A stretch of 64,000 bases of DNA. Source: Thozetella sp. PMI_491. Its lineage: Eukaryota; Ascomycota; Sordariomycetes; Chaetosphaeriales; Chaetosphaeriaceae. A program made the translations under genes and the position numbers. Below are positions 1-12,454 of this stretch, piece by piece. The stretch covers positions 310,001-374,000 of the forward strand of contig MU270039.1 in NCBI GenBank assembly GCA_021432635.1, read 5' to 3'. The notes below the pieces were generated by a model. That model ran no database searches. It saw nothing but the letters and a program-made list of their open reading frames with translations, and was not told the DNA's origin. How positions within the stretch are numbered: the stretch's first letter is position 1; every line of letters begins with the position of its first letter.

Positions 1-637
1 GTTCAGCGCACCAAGGACGTCATTATCCCCGTAGAGTCCCCATGCATTGCCCGGCGGGCCAGACTTGTCCAATGGTAGAGACTGGAATGGCGGCCGTTGC
101 GATAGCTTGCTCTGCGTTCCTTTTTCGGAACTCATCTTCTCAGATATTTCGTGGTCTGCCAAGCTTGATAGCTGAAGAAGGGCACATTTTAAACTCGGCT
201 AGACTAGACTGCCCAGGCCAAAGCATCATTCTGAGCGGTGTTTAGCGCCGGATAAGCCAAGTCGCACACCCCGCCTTTTCGGGCCCAGTTTTACCGAGAT
301 ACACAAGTAGGAGTAGGTGCATTGGGTGGCTACCTAAGTAGGTACATACCTAAGACAGTTGTGCGAAGCCGCACCGACAGAAGGATGCAAAGAGGCCCAA
401 CTGCTAGCTGTTGGGCCCACCCAGCTTCCTGTGGCGGAGAGCTACGTAGATAACAGTTATGCGATTGATGGCTACACAAGGCAGCGCTTCCTTCAAATTG
501 TCACGGCTTCAAAGGGTGGCCGTGCGCCTTTATAGCACGTTACCTATTGTCCAATACCTTGCTTTGCCTCCGTAGCATCCCGTTACGCTCCACCATCTTA
601 GACTGTCTAGCTATTCGGACCCGTTTGCTTAGTTTGC
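1..637. other. Gene-free left edge
   Basis: No convincing coding sequence is seen. The stretch holds short TACCTA/TAGGTA palindromes around 331-353, a low-complexity motif common in some ascomycete intergenic DNA. It presumably contains the terminator of the transporter gene that ends at 638. Confidence 0.5.
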
Positions 638-2614
638 TTACAGAAGGAATCGGAACCCACGATTAACGGCTTCGGCCGGTAATCCACTTTCCTCCCGTGA
701 CGCTGGCGTAGTAGGCGACACATCAACCACCGCCTCACCGCGGTCAAGTTTCTTGTTGAGGTGGGCTAGATAAAAGCGTAAGATTGTCGCGAAGATGATG
801 GTCATCGCCGACATGCCAATATTCACGGCGAAAGCAGTCGTGTACTGTGGAGCAGCAGAACCTGCAAAGAGGTTAGGTGTGTACACTGGAAAGAAGTCCT
901 AGCTGAACGGGTACGCACTGGGATAGAGGTAGGGAGAATAGATTTGGCAGACATTGCTGAGCGAATTGATGAGTGCGAGTGCCGCGGCACGCTTGGCGGC
1001 TGGACGCGGAAGGACTAGGTCGTTTTTGTTAGCTCCCTCGCGCTGCTGCAAGGCCTGGAAGGGATAGAATGAATCGCATGCGGAGCCTTACCGTTGGATA
1101 TGTAGCCTAGAGCCACAACATAGCCAGAGTACGTGCCTCCGACCATCAGGCACATGGCGAAATAACGGGAGCCAAATGACGTGGTAGAAACGGCGACGAT
1201 GTACATGACCATGGCCAGAATCGGAGGGCAGGCAATGTGCAGGTAACGCTCAGACGTCTTGTCTGCGTGCCAGGCGACAGTGAGGGACATGCAGACTGCG
1301 ATTATGTACGGCGGCGTGGTGAGAAGGAGAGTGATCACGTTGCTCTTTCCCAAGCCTCCAACCACTCTGCGGTAAGTTTAGTAAAGCCGGCATGGCTGGT
1401 GGGGCCTGGAAACCTACGTTGGGAAGAAGGTGGTCATAGAACCACTAGCTGTGGATCCATAAATGACGATAAGCAGCATCCAGGTCTTGATGTCCCTAGA
1501 TACCAAGAAATGTTAGTCGCCTAGACTGACGGAGTGTCGCGGGATAGACGCACGTGATTGCTAGCCTGAATCCGTGAAGAGGATGTTGGTGCTTCATGTC
1601 GATCCAATCGTCTTCACCAATATCTGCCTCCAGCCTCCAAGCTGCAATGACCTTCTCTTCTTCCGTGAGCCATGTTGTGGTCCTGGGAAGGTCGGGAAGC
1701 ACGAAGGTAGCAATAGCCGCCACAACGACCTAGGCACGAGTTGTGAGAACCCAGCATCAACGCGTGGTGGGAGTGGCACAGCAACCTTACCGTCAAACAG
1801 CCTTCAATGATGAATAGCCACCGCCAGGCCGAGAGACCCCTCACGCCGTCCATTCCAGATGTGATGCCCGCAGCAATAAGCCCTCCAAATGCTCCAGATA
1901 GCAGCGATCCGCTGTATAAGAGCCCCGTCCGCAGGGCAAGCTCCTTGCGCGTGTACCAGCACGATAAGAAGTAGAGACACCCAGGGAAGTAGGCAGCCTC
2001 AACGAAGCCAAGAATGAATCGAACAGCGAGTAGCCCGCCATAGCTGGTGCAGGTAGCTGCTAGGCCAGAGATGATACCCCAGACCAGCATGCAGGCCGGG
2101 AGATACAATGACGGCTTGCCAAGCTTATTCAGAAGCATGTTGGAGGGAACTACCACGGGATTAGTATAGTGGCGTCTTGGCTGAAGCTTGGAAAAGCTTG
2201 GCCTGCGTCTTGTTATAGTGCGGCTCACTCTGCATAAGGATATATCCTACGAATAGGATACTGACGGAGGTATTGAACTGGTCGCCGACTAGGTGTAGAT
2301 CCGTAATAATGCCTGCTAGCTTCGCGGCGGCGATGTTATTTCGGTCAAGGTAATTGAGAATGTACATGATGACAATTGTCGGCAGACTACGGGGCCCAGC
2401 AGCGTCAGTCGATCCGCTTGAAACGCATCGTATGCGAAAGACTTTCGGCAACTCACAGTCTGAAGTCAATCTTCTTTCGAATCTGTCTTTCTTTCTCCGC
2501 GAGCTCCTCCGCTGACATATCTCGAATGAACTGAGGAGCACCTTGCAGCCTCGCTGGGATGCGGGGCGTGACTTCCTCGAGCGTGTCGACATCCTGCTTC
2601 AAGTCGTCCGCCAT
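638..2614 (-). CDS. MFS transporter, Dal5/allantoate permease-like (anion:cation symporter family)
   Basis: A plasma-membrane transporter of the Dal5-type ACS branch of the major facilitator superfamily, whose members import small organic anions such as allantoate, nicotinate or other carboxylates. Eight exons join in frame: 2614-2457, 2386-2229, 2149-1791, 1729-1554, 1495-1418, 1366-1092, 1014-919 and 861-638, giving 507 residues, normal for the family. Visible marks are the first-helix segment MYILNYLDRNNIAAAK, the loop after TM4/5 (RFILGFVEAAYFPGCLYFLS, then WYTRKE), the central loop LPDLPRTTTWLTEEE, and the C-terminal RFYLAHLNKKLDRGE typical of Dal5 relatives. The start at 2614 is the first ATG in frame with the conserved charged N-terminal tail. 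The last intron is 57 nt and restores the YPSSAAPQYTTAF segment. The next transporter lies on the same strand upstream. Substrate cannot be read from sequence. Confidence 0.9.
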
Positions 2615-3321
2615 CGTGGTTCAGAGCGCAAGTCCGGGATAACGAGTACGGGATCTGGGGGAAAATCGATGGAGCTTGTAATTCAGCCGGATAGTTCAGC
2701 GGCTACTCTCAATGCACTAGAAGACAAAAGTATTGTCTTTCTCAAATGCCAAGCAGTTTGTTATTTGAAGACAAAAGCTAGTCATGACATGTCATCTCCC
2801 CCGGAAATGCTACCCCGACCCCCCAGATTCTATGCTCTCGGATGATTGACTAATTAGAACCCCGAGTAAGTCGAACAGGGGCTTTTCCGGCGTCTCTTGT
2901 TTGCGGGGTTGGATGATGATCCCCGGATTACTCCGTCAGGGGAGGTGCCTTTCCCCGCAGGCAAAACGGTGTGTCTCTGGGAGTCGGGGTACCCCAAAGT
3001 TGGGGACGCCCGTGCTAATAGTGGCGCTGGGGCCAGATGCAGCACCGACATGGGTCTAAGCTAGGAGTCCGCCAGACGAAATCAGATGGGCTGAGGATTT
3101 AATGACGGAACAGGCTGGGAGATAAAGATCTCATCAGCCTATTGGAAGCTGTTGCCAGTTGGAGTAGGTAGGAGAGCTTTGCCTTCACTAAGCGGATGCT
3201 AATTCGCTACAGTACGGTTGTCCAAGGTAGAAGAAAACGTATACTACTCCATTTGCCGGCCACCTCTTTGTAGGTAAAGATGGCATATGTCTAGGCAACA
3301 CGTAACATACGGAGTACCTTG
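2615..3321. other. Intergenic region between two MFS genes
   Basis: About 700 bp with no supported gene. It should hold the promoter of the downstream transporter (start 2614) and the terminator of the upstream one (stop 3322). It contains GC-rich CCGGGGA-like blocks and a CGG-N6-CCG palindrome listed separately. Confidence 0.5.
2924..2935. promoter_or_regulatory. CGG-N6-CCG palindrome, possible Zn2Cys6 factor site
   Basis: The sequence CGGATTACTCCG lies about 310 bp upstream of the ATG of the Dal5-type transporter. CGG-N6-CCG is the known half-site spacing of Ppr1/UaY-class zinc-cluster regulators of pyrimidine and purine use. One site of this size can occur by chance, so this is a candidate only. 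Confidence 0.3.
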
Positions 3322-5045
3322 CTAATATACATAGCGGAAATTCTTGTTCTCTCTATCCGTCAAGTCCTCAAAAGCAGTGGCATTCAGATCGCCCTGGTTC
3401 GACCCGTCCACGGGGCCATATTCACGGTCTCTACGCCTATTCTCCCACTGTAGCGCAAACCTCATGATAAGAACAACAGCGATCTCGAGGAAATGCGAGG
3501 TTATCATGCTCCAGATGCCGAGAGAATAAGTGGGCGCCTGCTCCGTCTTGTAGAAGAACGGGCCCGCGATGTTACCCACACAGTAGCCCAGGAACAGAAT
3601 CGCCGAAACAGTCACCTTCTTGGTGTGGCCGGCCGTGTTGGCTGTCTGAAGAGACAGTAGCATGACGAACGGGGCGTTGATAGACCCAGTGAGCTGCTTT
3701 TCGTCAGCAATTCGGGTCTGGCATCTCTAGCAACGGAGGACTCACGTAGTAGCACACGAGCCTCCCGATTCTCTGCTCCTCTGGGACGAAGTGAAGCCCG
3801 AAAGCCCCGGCGACGTTAGGGAGCAAGAAGAGGATAATGAACCAGCACCTATTGTTCCCCGAAAGACCATGGTTAAGAAATACGCAGATCAGAATGGCGA
3901 AGAAGATCAGTGCTCCGTAGGGAATCTGAAGAAGTGTAGTATTCACTAGATTGGTACGCGTCAGGAAGCGTGCTAGATGTTTTGCACGGGAGACTCACAA
4001 GTTGAGAACTGGAAGCCTTTGATGATGAGAGTGCCAAAGTTGGTTGTCCCTCCGTTGACAATCGCTTGCAGGAGCGTGCACATGAACAGCAAGTACGACT
4101 TATAGTCGGTAAAGGCCTCGCGAATCTGGTATACCTTGAGCGTCTTGTTCTCAATGCCGGTCTGGTTCTGGCGGAGCCGTTCGATGACGATCCGCTTCTC
4201 CCTGTCCGTGAGCCACCGGCAAGTCACCGGGTTGTCGGGGAGAAAGATGATCATGACGATGCCCCAAGCGGAGCATAGCGCACCGATAATCAAGAATTCG
4301 TACTTCCACGAGGCAAGAGCCCCGTGAATGTTGCCGATGCCATAGCCGAGGATACCGCCAAAGGCGATGCCAATGCCGACGGCAGTATACCACAGTCCGA
4401 TCTTGAGCGGCTGCTCCTGGCGCGTGTACCACATACTTGTAATAATCATGAAGGCTGGGTCAGCGCAAGCTTCTGCCGCACCACCCAAGACCCGCAGCAC
4501 CGCGAGGCCGGCGAAGTTGTTGACAGCTGCCTGGGCCATGAGGAGGAACCCCCAGAGGAAGATGTTCGCGCCGAGGTACTTGGCCAGAGGAAAACGCTGT
4601 AGGAGGAGGTTTGTCGGCAACGCGAAGACGAAGAAACCCCAATAGAAGAGTGAGGACAGCCAGCTGTAGTCATTGCTCTGGAGATTCAAGTCCTGGTTCA
4701 GTCCGAATATCGCAGCGTACGATAGCGTCGTCTTGTCAACCTGGAGCATCGGAGTCAGTCAAGCGCGTTTGAGCGTAGGTCTAAAGATAAAAGGCTCACG
4801 AAGAAGAAAATGTAGCAGACCGCGAGGTACGGCAAGATCATCCTGTCGACCTTGCGCATCACTTTGCGCTCCTCCTCGGGGGTGAAAGGCTCGAATGGCT
4901 CGGCCAACGTATGGACCAGCTGCAAAGCGACGTCGCCGCCATCTCCACTCTTGGGATATTTTGGCACACCATCTTCAACTTTCTCGAAACTCTCCATCTG
5001 TGCCTTGGTCGAGCTCGCGTGCTCGAGATTGTTCGAGTCTGCCAT
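3322..5045 (-). CDS. MFS transporter, Dal5/ACS family (second copy)
   Basis: A second transporter of the Dal5-type anion:cation symporter family, distinct from its neighbour. Four exons (5045-4800, 4740-3999, 3945-3746, 3696-3322) give 520 residues. The cytosolic N-terminal tail (about 1-65) ends in the family motif KVDRMILPYLAVCYIFFF, and the first intron falls exactly before VDKTTLSYAAIFGL. Other family marks are RVLGGAAEACADPAF, WYTRQEQPLKIGLWYT, LPDNPVTCRWLTDREK and the C-terminal NRRRD. The ATG at 5045 is the only ATG giving the full tail. It is oriented head-to-head with the aldo-keto reductase across about 960 bp. Likely substrate is a small organic acid; this is family knowledge, not seen in the sequence. 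Confidence 0.9.
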
Positions 5046-6009
5046 GTCTGCTCTGGATGTCCCCAATCAAAGTAGGAGAGAGGAGTGCTGGCTGTTGTCG
5101 ATAATCGCGAGGCCTCAAAGTCTTATGTGCTAGATACCACAGAAGGAGAAGCGATGCTGGTCTAGACAGTGGTGATCGATTTGATATTCCTTATACTCAG
5201 CTACGCTGAGCGTGTTCTCCGTGCATCAGCCATCCATTCTTGCGTCCACCGCTGCCCCATGATCCGAGCGCCTGCTAACAGTGGCTTTTCCGGGGAAAGC
5301 GGAGCTGGGCGAGACAGTCTAAAAACCTGGGGTACGGGGTAAGTTAGTGCACCAAGTTAGTGCTTATCGCCGTGGCTCCTCTGGTGGGACAAAGATACGG
5401 GGGCATCACTCGGACGGGGTGGAGCCTCGAAACGCTGCAAAGCTACAATCACGAGACTTTTCCTGCTCAACAAGCTGCAGTATATAAGGTAGTCACGAGC
5501 CAGGCGAATAGATCCGTCCGGCAGTAGACGGTAAGGGGACATCACGAAATCTACGTGACCTTCTTTCTTGCTGAACCTTCTTGAACCGGGAGGGCTCGTG
5601 TTCCCCACCGGCACCAGGCCGAGCCCGCAAAATCCATTCAATAGCTGCTATAGCCGCTCCCCCGCCTGCCCCGTCGAAGACTTTTGTGCCCTCATTTCTC
5701 GAGGACTGGGTTTGAACTTGTGCGCACTAGCTAGAGCCGGCGGACTCTTGGGCGGCCTTAGCTACAGTCGGATATTGCTGGAGCGGGGCGGGGCCGGAAA
5801 AGCGTGTGGGACGCCAGCCTAAAGACGGGGCGAGTTAGGCCCGAATGCGGACTTCCAGCACACTTGGGGGCAGTGATATCTTACCTACCTAGCCTCCAGC
5901 ATTTCCGGGACAATTTGGTTCTTCCTCTCCAATCTGCTACAAAGCACCATCACTGTACCTCGACCCGTTTCGGCCCGTATCCTTGCTGCTGTACCCCTCA
6001 TTCGCCAAG
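5046..6009. promoter_or_regulatory. Divergent promoter region, MFS / aldo-keto reductase
   Basis: About 960 bp without a supported gene separates two divergently transcribed genes. A TTTTCCGGGGAAAG block sits near 5286-5299. The arrangement allows shared regulation; no specific operator can be assigned. Confidence 0.4.
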
Positions 6010-7358
6010 ATGCCGCTCCCCACCAGTTTTACCTTGAGCGATGGACGCTCCATCCCGGCCGTTGGGCTGGGTACGTGGGTATGGGAAGACAGATGCCGTT
6101 CTAGGGTCTAGGGTTTACTAAAATCGATACCGCATAGCTCTCGAAGCCTAATGAGGTCAAGAACGCCGTGGAAGTGGCCCTCAAGGCGGGTTATCGGCAC
6201 ATTGATGCTGCAGCCTGCTACGACAATGAGAAGGAGGTCGGTGATGGTATTAAGGCCTCCGGTGTTGACCGAAAAGACATCTTTGTAAGTGACTCTGGTC
6301 CCGTATTTTACGCAGAAAAGTTATTTGACTGACACACGGTAAAGCTCACCAGCAAGCTATGGAATACCCATCACAAGGCAGAAGATGTCGAGCGGGCAGT
6401 GGACATTTCATTGGCTGATCTACAGACGGACTACTTGGATCTCTACTTGGTAAGCATGCAACCGACCATAAGTGGATTAGCGAGCATGGCCACTTATGCG
6501 GCCATCAGATTCACTGGCCCGTTTCCTTCAGGAGGACCACGGATGCAGAGCGTTTCCCGATGAGGGATGACTACCTCGTAGATGTCATTGACATCCCTAT
6601 CCTTGAGACCTGGAAGGCCATGGAGGCCCTAGTGAAGAAAGGCAAAATTCGAAGCATTGGGGTGTCCAACTTCAACGCAAAGAATCTAGAAACCGTATTG
6701 ACGGCTGCCGAGATCAAGCCTGTGGTTAACCAAGTCGAGCTGCACCCGTACTTCCAGCAGCAGGAACTCTTCGACTTTTGTAAGGAGAAGGTAAGTCCTC
6801 GATCTCCAGCTCTTACAAGACCAATTTCCTAACGGAGTATGCATCGTATCTAGAACGTCCTGTTGGAGGCCTACAGTCCTCTCGGCAACAATATTTACAA
6901 CTTGCCCATGTAGGATACCCCTGAGGGCAGCCGCTCAGATTTTCGCGACTAACATGGCGATTTCTAGGGGGTTGGATGATCCGACAATCAAGAGCATCGC
7001 CGCGGATTTGGGGAAGACTCCCGTCCAGGTCATATTGAGCTGGATCGTTCAGCGCGGTATCGTTGTACTGACCAAATCGGTGACCCCGTCGCGGATCGAA
7101 CAGAACTTGCAAGGTATGTTGTATCACGTTCAGCCCTCAAGGAAAGTCGCAGCCAGTTCGCTAATCCCTCGCCCTGCAGTATCTGAGTTGCCAGCGGAAG
7201 TTATGGAGAAGATCAAGACAGTGGATAGAAATAGCAGGTACAACTTTCCTGCGAGGCTAGGCGTAGATATCTTTGGTGACGCAAAGCCCGGTGTCATAGA
7301 CAAAGCCATGAAGGAATTCCAGGCCAAGCAGAAGCAGCTCGCTGGGGTGACTGCTTAG
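6010..7358 (+). CDS. Aldo-keto reductase (xylose reductase/glycerol dehydrogenase-like)
   Basis: A cytosolic NAD(P)H-dependent carbonyl reductase turning an aldehyde or ketone into an alcohol. Seven exons (6010-6078, 6138-6284, 6345-6449, 6509-6790, 6854-6909, 6968-7113, 7180-7358) give 327 residues, standard for the TIM-barrel AKR family. The catalytic tetrad is visible: Asp46 and Tyr51 in [11 protein letters not shown], Lys76 in TSKLWN and His109 in IHWP. The signature IRSIGVSNF and the cofactor-binding end [15 protein letters not shown] are intact. It is followed on the same strand by the NRPS-like carboxylic acid reductase about 600 bp away. That neighbour releases aldehydes, so this enzyme could reduce its product to an alcohol; that link is inference. 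It may equally be a general sugar or detoxification reductase. Confidence 0.92.
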
Positions 7359-7972
7359 CATATTCGATAGACTCTGCTAGAGTCAACTAGGACACTGATG
7401 CGAAATGAAAGCACAATTTCCGAACTATTCCCTCACTTATGCGGATCTTATTCTGAAGCTGGAGTCTTGTTGAGCATTCCCAGTTTGCCGATCTTGCTCT
7501 AAGCCTCCCTGTCGTGGTTCATCCGTGCTGTTCCAAGTCAAAGTAGACTTTACCTGTTTGGGGTTGAGCCTTCTCTGGTGGGGATGGATATGCATGAGCT
7601 TTTTCCGTCAGTGTGGGGCCTGCTTCTTTTCCAGGTTGGGGCTTTTCCACTACGCCTCGGATAAGCCTTCGGGAATTCCCTCTCACAACGACTCCTCTAC
7701 ACAAGTGCTGACCCGGGGTTTAATCCCGGATATGGTCTTGACGACATCGGCGTAATCAGGATTTAGTTTAGCTCAAATTGTGTATAGCGGCAGGACGGCA
7801 GCCAAGAATCCGTCAGCATAGATCTATCTTTTGCGGGTATTCATCTTGCAGAAGTCTCCCTCCACTAGCCAAGACCTCTCAGCATCCGGGATTTAAGACC
7901 TTCCCTGTCCAGATTGGGTTCGCTGCATCGATCTCCGTTGCTATTCAACTGTATACGTTCCTCAATTTTACA
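7359..7972. other. Intergenic, promoter of the NRPS-like gene
   Basis: About 610 bp without a supported gene. A near-perfect inverted repeat CCGGGGTTTAATCCCGG lies around 7712-7728, some 250 bp upstream of the NRPS-like start, and could be a regulator site; nothing else stands out. Confidence 0.4.
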
Positions 7973-10900
7973 ATGGAGGTCATTCCGCCAACTGCGGTAT
8001 CCCTTGAGCTCGGCCGGAGCCAGGACCTGCCCACCGACAGGGTTGCCGAGGAGCCTATCGAGACGATCACAGATCTTTTGCTCAGCAAAGTTCGCGAATC
8101 GCCGGATTCCATATTCGTTTCTTACCCAGCAACTGCGAAGGGAAAGTGCGACTATGTGGACTACAGCGTATCGCAGATTGATGCGTTTGCGGACGAAGCT
8201 GCCCGCAAATACGCGTTACAGGGTGTTATGCCCGAGGTACTATTGGACACTCCATCTCTTATCTCTTGCCGGGTCATTTCTGACAGCTCTTTCCGCAGCA
8301 TCCGACTAGTTCTGAAGCTGAAGTAGTTGCAATTCTCGCGCCTTCTAACCTGAACTACGTTGTATCTATCTTGGCATTGTCCAGAATTGGCTTCGCTATC
8401 CTGTTTCTGTCAAATAGGCTTTCGAGGGAAGCCTATGTTAACTTGCTAAAGAAAACGAACTGCCGGAAGTTGATTGTCAGCAGCAACCAGACCAAGACGG
8501 CAGAGGAAATTAAGTCTGAGTATCCGCTCTCCGTCTTCAATCTCCCGGAGCTAGTCGACTACCAAAGTACCGAGGCGGGATCCCCAAGGTTCCCAGTTTC
8601 GAAAGGCCCTAATGCATCTAAGCGGGTGTCATTCATCATACACTCTTCAGGCTCTACTGGACTGCCGAAGCCAATCTTCCAGACGCACGCAGCCTGTCTC
8701 TCCAATTACTCAAGCGGCATCCCGTACCGGGCTTTCCTGACGCTTCCGTTATTCCACAACCATGGAATTTCGACCTTGTTTCGCGCCCTAGTGGCGGGCA
8801 AGAAGATTGCAATGTACAACGCGAATCTTCCGCTCGCGGGAAGCTCGCTGACGGAAGCTATGGAAGCAGTGCAGCCCGAGAGCCTCCACTGTGTGCCATA
8901 TGCTCTTAAGCTGATGGCAGAGACCGACAAGGGAATCAACATGCTCAAACGCTGCAAGCTGGTTCTCTTTGGCGGCAGCAGTTGTCCTGACGACCTTGGG
9001 GATAAATTGGTAGCGGCTGGTGTATACATAGTCGGACATTATGGCGCGTGAGTTTTCACAATACTGCTCCCTCTCCTGTCCCGAAATACTCACCTCAAAT
9101 TCCTCACTAGTACCGAGATGGGCCAGCTCATGACGTCATTCCGAGACCCCGGAGACAAGTACTGGAACTACATGAGGCCGCTAGAAAGCGCGAAGCCGTT
9201 TCTCAGAATGCTCCCGGCCGGCAACGATACCTTTGAGCTCGTCGTGCTCGATGGCTTGCCGTCCAAAGTTCTTTCCAACTCGGATGACCCCCCTAACTCG
9301 TACTACACCAAAGATACTTTCGTTCCACATCCGACCATCCCAGATGCCTGGAAGTATCTTGGTCGCCTGGATGACCGCATTACACTCGTTAATGGGGAGA
9401 AGGTGCTGCCGGTTCCATACGAACACTCGATCCGCCAGAGCGAGCTGCTACACGAGGCTATCGTTTTTGGCGTTGGCCGAGCTGTACCAGGTCTCTTGGT
9501 AATACCAAGCGAGCGCGCGAAGGACATTCCCAAGCAGGAACTGCTAGATCAGCTGATGCCCGCTATTGAGTTAGCAAACTCCAAATGTGAGGCGTTCGGG
9601 AGAATATCTAGAGAAATGGTCGAGGTTCTGGACTCAGATATCCAGTATCCACGAACCGATAAGGGAACCGTCATCCGAGCGGCATTTTATCGCCAGTTCG
9701 ACCAGCTAATCAACGAAATCTATGCCCGCTTCGAATCTCCGCCTGAGCCTACCGACGAGAGCAAGCTTGCTACCCTCACTGAGGACGACCTCGTTTCCTA
9801 CCTTCTCGAACTGTTCCGCGCTAAAACTGGAGCCCAAGAGCTGGAGCCAGGCACAGATTTCTTCGACGCCGGCATCGATAGTCTCCAAGCGATCACTATC
9901 CGCGCACAGGTGTGCCGCGATATGAACCTAAACATCCAAGCATTAGGCCAAAATGTCGTCTTCGAGTATCCTAGCGTCGAACTACTCGCGAAGCATCTTT
10001 ATTCACTAAGAAGCGGCGAAAAAGCGGAGAAGGACGACGAGATTGCCCTGATGAGGCAGCTGATCGACAAGTACTCTTCCTTCTCTCCTCGGGAGCCAGG
10101 CTCTGTATCACCTGATGGAGAAACAGTGGTAAGTGGAGTCCATAAATCGCACTTGTAGGAACGAAGTGATCCTGATTCGGGAGCAGATTCTCACAGGCAC
10201 GACTGGATCACTCGGTGCCCACATCCTCGGACAGCTCGTCAAGAAAACCCATGTTAAGAAAGTTTGGTGTCTCGTCAGAGCGGCTTCGCCACTAGCAGCT
10301 CATGTGCGAGTTCTTTCCACACTTGCTGCGAAGGGTATCTCTGACTTGAGCGCACAAGAGCTGGGCAAGATAATATCACTGCCCGCAGATCTCAGTTCCC
10401 CGAGTCTTGGGCTAAGCGAGTTCGATGCTGCGCAGCTGAGAGATACGCTCACCACCGTGATCCATTCTGCCTGGGCCGTCAACTTTAACCTCGGTGTCCG
10501 CAGTTTCGAATCGCACCATATCCGCGGGACACACAACCTGCTGAACTTTTGTCTATCTACCAGGACCGTGGAGCCAGCAAGGTTGTTCTTCTGCTCGTCT
10601 ATTTCCGCCGCGGCCGGAACCCCGATCCCTGCTACGGTGCGGGAGATGCATATCGAGAACCTCGCGCACGCGCAGAAGATGGGCTACGCGCGCTCCAAGC
10701 TCGTCACCGAGCACATTATCAGGTCCGCCGCCCAGAAGACAGGGATGAAAGCACGGGTGTTCAGGATAGGGCAGATCATGGGAGATACGGAGAACGGCAT
10801 GTGGAATGCGACTGAGGCTATTCCTCTGATGCTGCAGAGCGCCAGGACGCTCGGCGCCCTTCCGGCTTTGGACGAGGTAAGCTTGCTCGGGGATTTCTGT

Positions 10901-11398
10901 TACGGGGGAATGTTCGCTGATCCGTTACAACTCTAGACCCCGTCATGGATGCCAGTCGACCTGGTAGCCAAGGCCTGCATCGAGTTAGCCGGTCTCTCCG
11001 GCGCGCCGCCTAGTGGGGCGTCGACCCTTGACAACGACCCTGCAACATCGCTAGACGATCTGGGCACGGTTTACCAGGTACAGAACAACCGGCTGTTCCA
11101 CTGGACCAACGAGCTTCTCCCCGCACTGCAGGCCTCTGGCCTTGCCTTCAGAGTTGTCCCGCAACGCGAATGGGTGCAGCTCCTACGGGATTCGGATCCG
11201 GATCCAGTCAAGAACCCAACCTTCAAGCTGCTCGATTTCTTTGCCGAAAAATATGACAACGACAAGCCAGGGCGCATGGGTCTTGAGTTCGATACTGTCA
11301 AGACGGGCGAGCAGAGCGAGACAATCAGGAATGGATTCGACGTCGTGGAAAGCGGTTTGTTGGCGAAGATGGTTGCTTGGTGGGGGACTCAATGGTAA
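7973..11398 (+). CDS. NRPS-like adenylate-forming reductase (A-T-R)
   Basis: A single-module carboxylic acid reductase: the adenylation domain activates an aryl or amino acid, the phosphopantetheine arm holds it, and the reductase domain releases it as aldehyde or alcohol with NADPH. Five exons (7973-8236, 8299-9047, 9111-10128, 10187-10876, 10937-11398) give 1060 residues, usual for the family. The adenylation P-loop HSSGSTGLPKP starts at residue 203, followed by GHYGATEMG and YLGRLDDR. The thiolation motif FFDAGIDSLQ has its attachment Ser at 595. The reductase Rossmann motif TGTTGSLG is at 680-687 and the catalytic YARSK (Tyr844, Lys848) is present. There is no condensation or thioesterase domain, so no peptide bond formation is expected. 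All catalytic motifs look intact. Substrate is unknown. The aldo-keto reductase directly upstream and the two transporters form a plausible small pathway. Confidence 0.92.
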
Positions 11399-12454
11399 CC
11401 CGGTGCATCGCGAACGGCGTTTCACACCGCCGTGTTCGGCTCTTTTCGATCAGCTTTGCCTAGGTACAAACATGGAAGGTTGGCATCCTATATTCATAAG
11501 CGATCGGGGTTGAGCCCCTGCAGCGCACCCGCAAGGTACATTGGCCGCCTGATCCGGGTAAAGGGTGCCAGGTTCTTCTCCGCTTGGTGGGCGTTCTAAG
11601 CAGCAGAGTTGGCATTATAGTGAAGGTACAGGGCCCCCGTGGTTCGCTGGCGAGATGGTGGATGGTCAGACCTGCGTCGACGTTATCATTAGCTCGACCG
11701 CGGATTGTCTTGGTATTTATGATATGCCCCCCATTGCAGGGGAGGCTCTTGGTTGCGATTTGCCGATTGCGGCCAATTTGGTGAAAGCCGACCACTAGTC
11801 GCATGTATAACCACTCAACTGTGCGAGGTCGGCCCGCGACCTTCCTCTTTGCACTGGTGTGCTGACGCCGTGAGCCGTGTGCGACGCACGCCCGCGTGCC
11901 GTGCTCGACCGGGGTTGCCGGGGCTTTCTTGCATTCGGGATATTTGTCCCCCCACTTTAGCTTCCGAACCAGAGCGCTCGACCTGCAGGCGAAAATGACG
12001 AGGCATCCATGTTGGCGTCCGTTTTCGATTTTGGCGTAGTATTTCCTAGCAGGGTAAGGCAGGGTACGGCACTGATTAAGCTGCACTCCCTCTCTGAGAG
12101 GGAGTCGCGCCAGGGGGGCGACCTTCCGGATTGGCTTTATTAATAGAAGCACTGATCACGGCGAGAAATGCTTGGCACTCGCAATGCAACCTTCCATCGC
12201 AAGTTTAGTTTTTGAGGTGCGTGCGGTGCAAGAATCATGGGCCTTCCTATTTGATATGAGAAGTTCAAGACAAAGTCTGGACGACCATGAAGCGAACTCT
12301 CAATAATGCCGGGTTTTCGCGCCGACAACCGACGAGAGGTTGGTCCCTCTGTAGAAACACTACAAGACAGTGACGGCCCCCAGATAGCAGAGATGGAGGG
12401 CAGCCAGTGTTGTCTTCACGTAGGCCCCGGAACGTCGAGAGCAGAACCGTCAGT
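11399..12454. other. Intergenic region
   Basis: About 1.05 kb between the NRPS-like gene and the secreted protease. Open frames on both strands here show no family features or signal sequences and I consider them chance. It should contain the promoter of the protease. Confidence 0.45.

Noticed and set aside
11460-12152. 230-codon minus-strand open frame
   Set aside because: No ATG-linked family feature, odd composition, and it lies in a normal promoter-sized gap.
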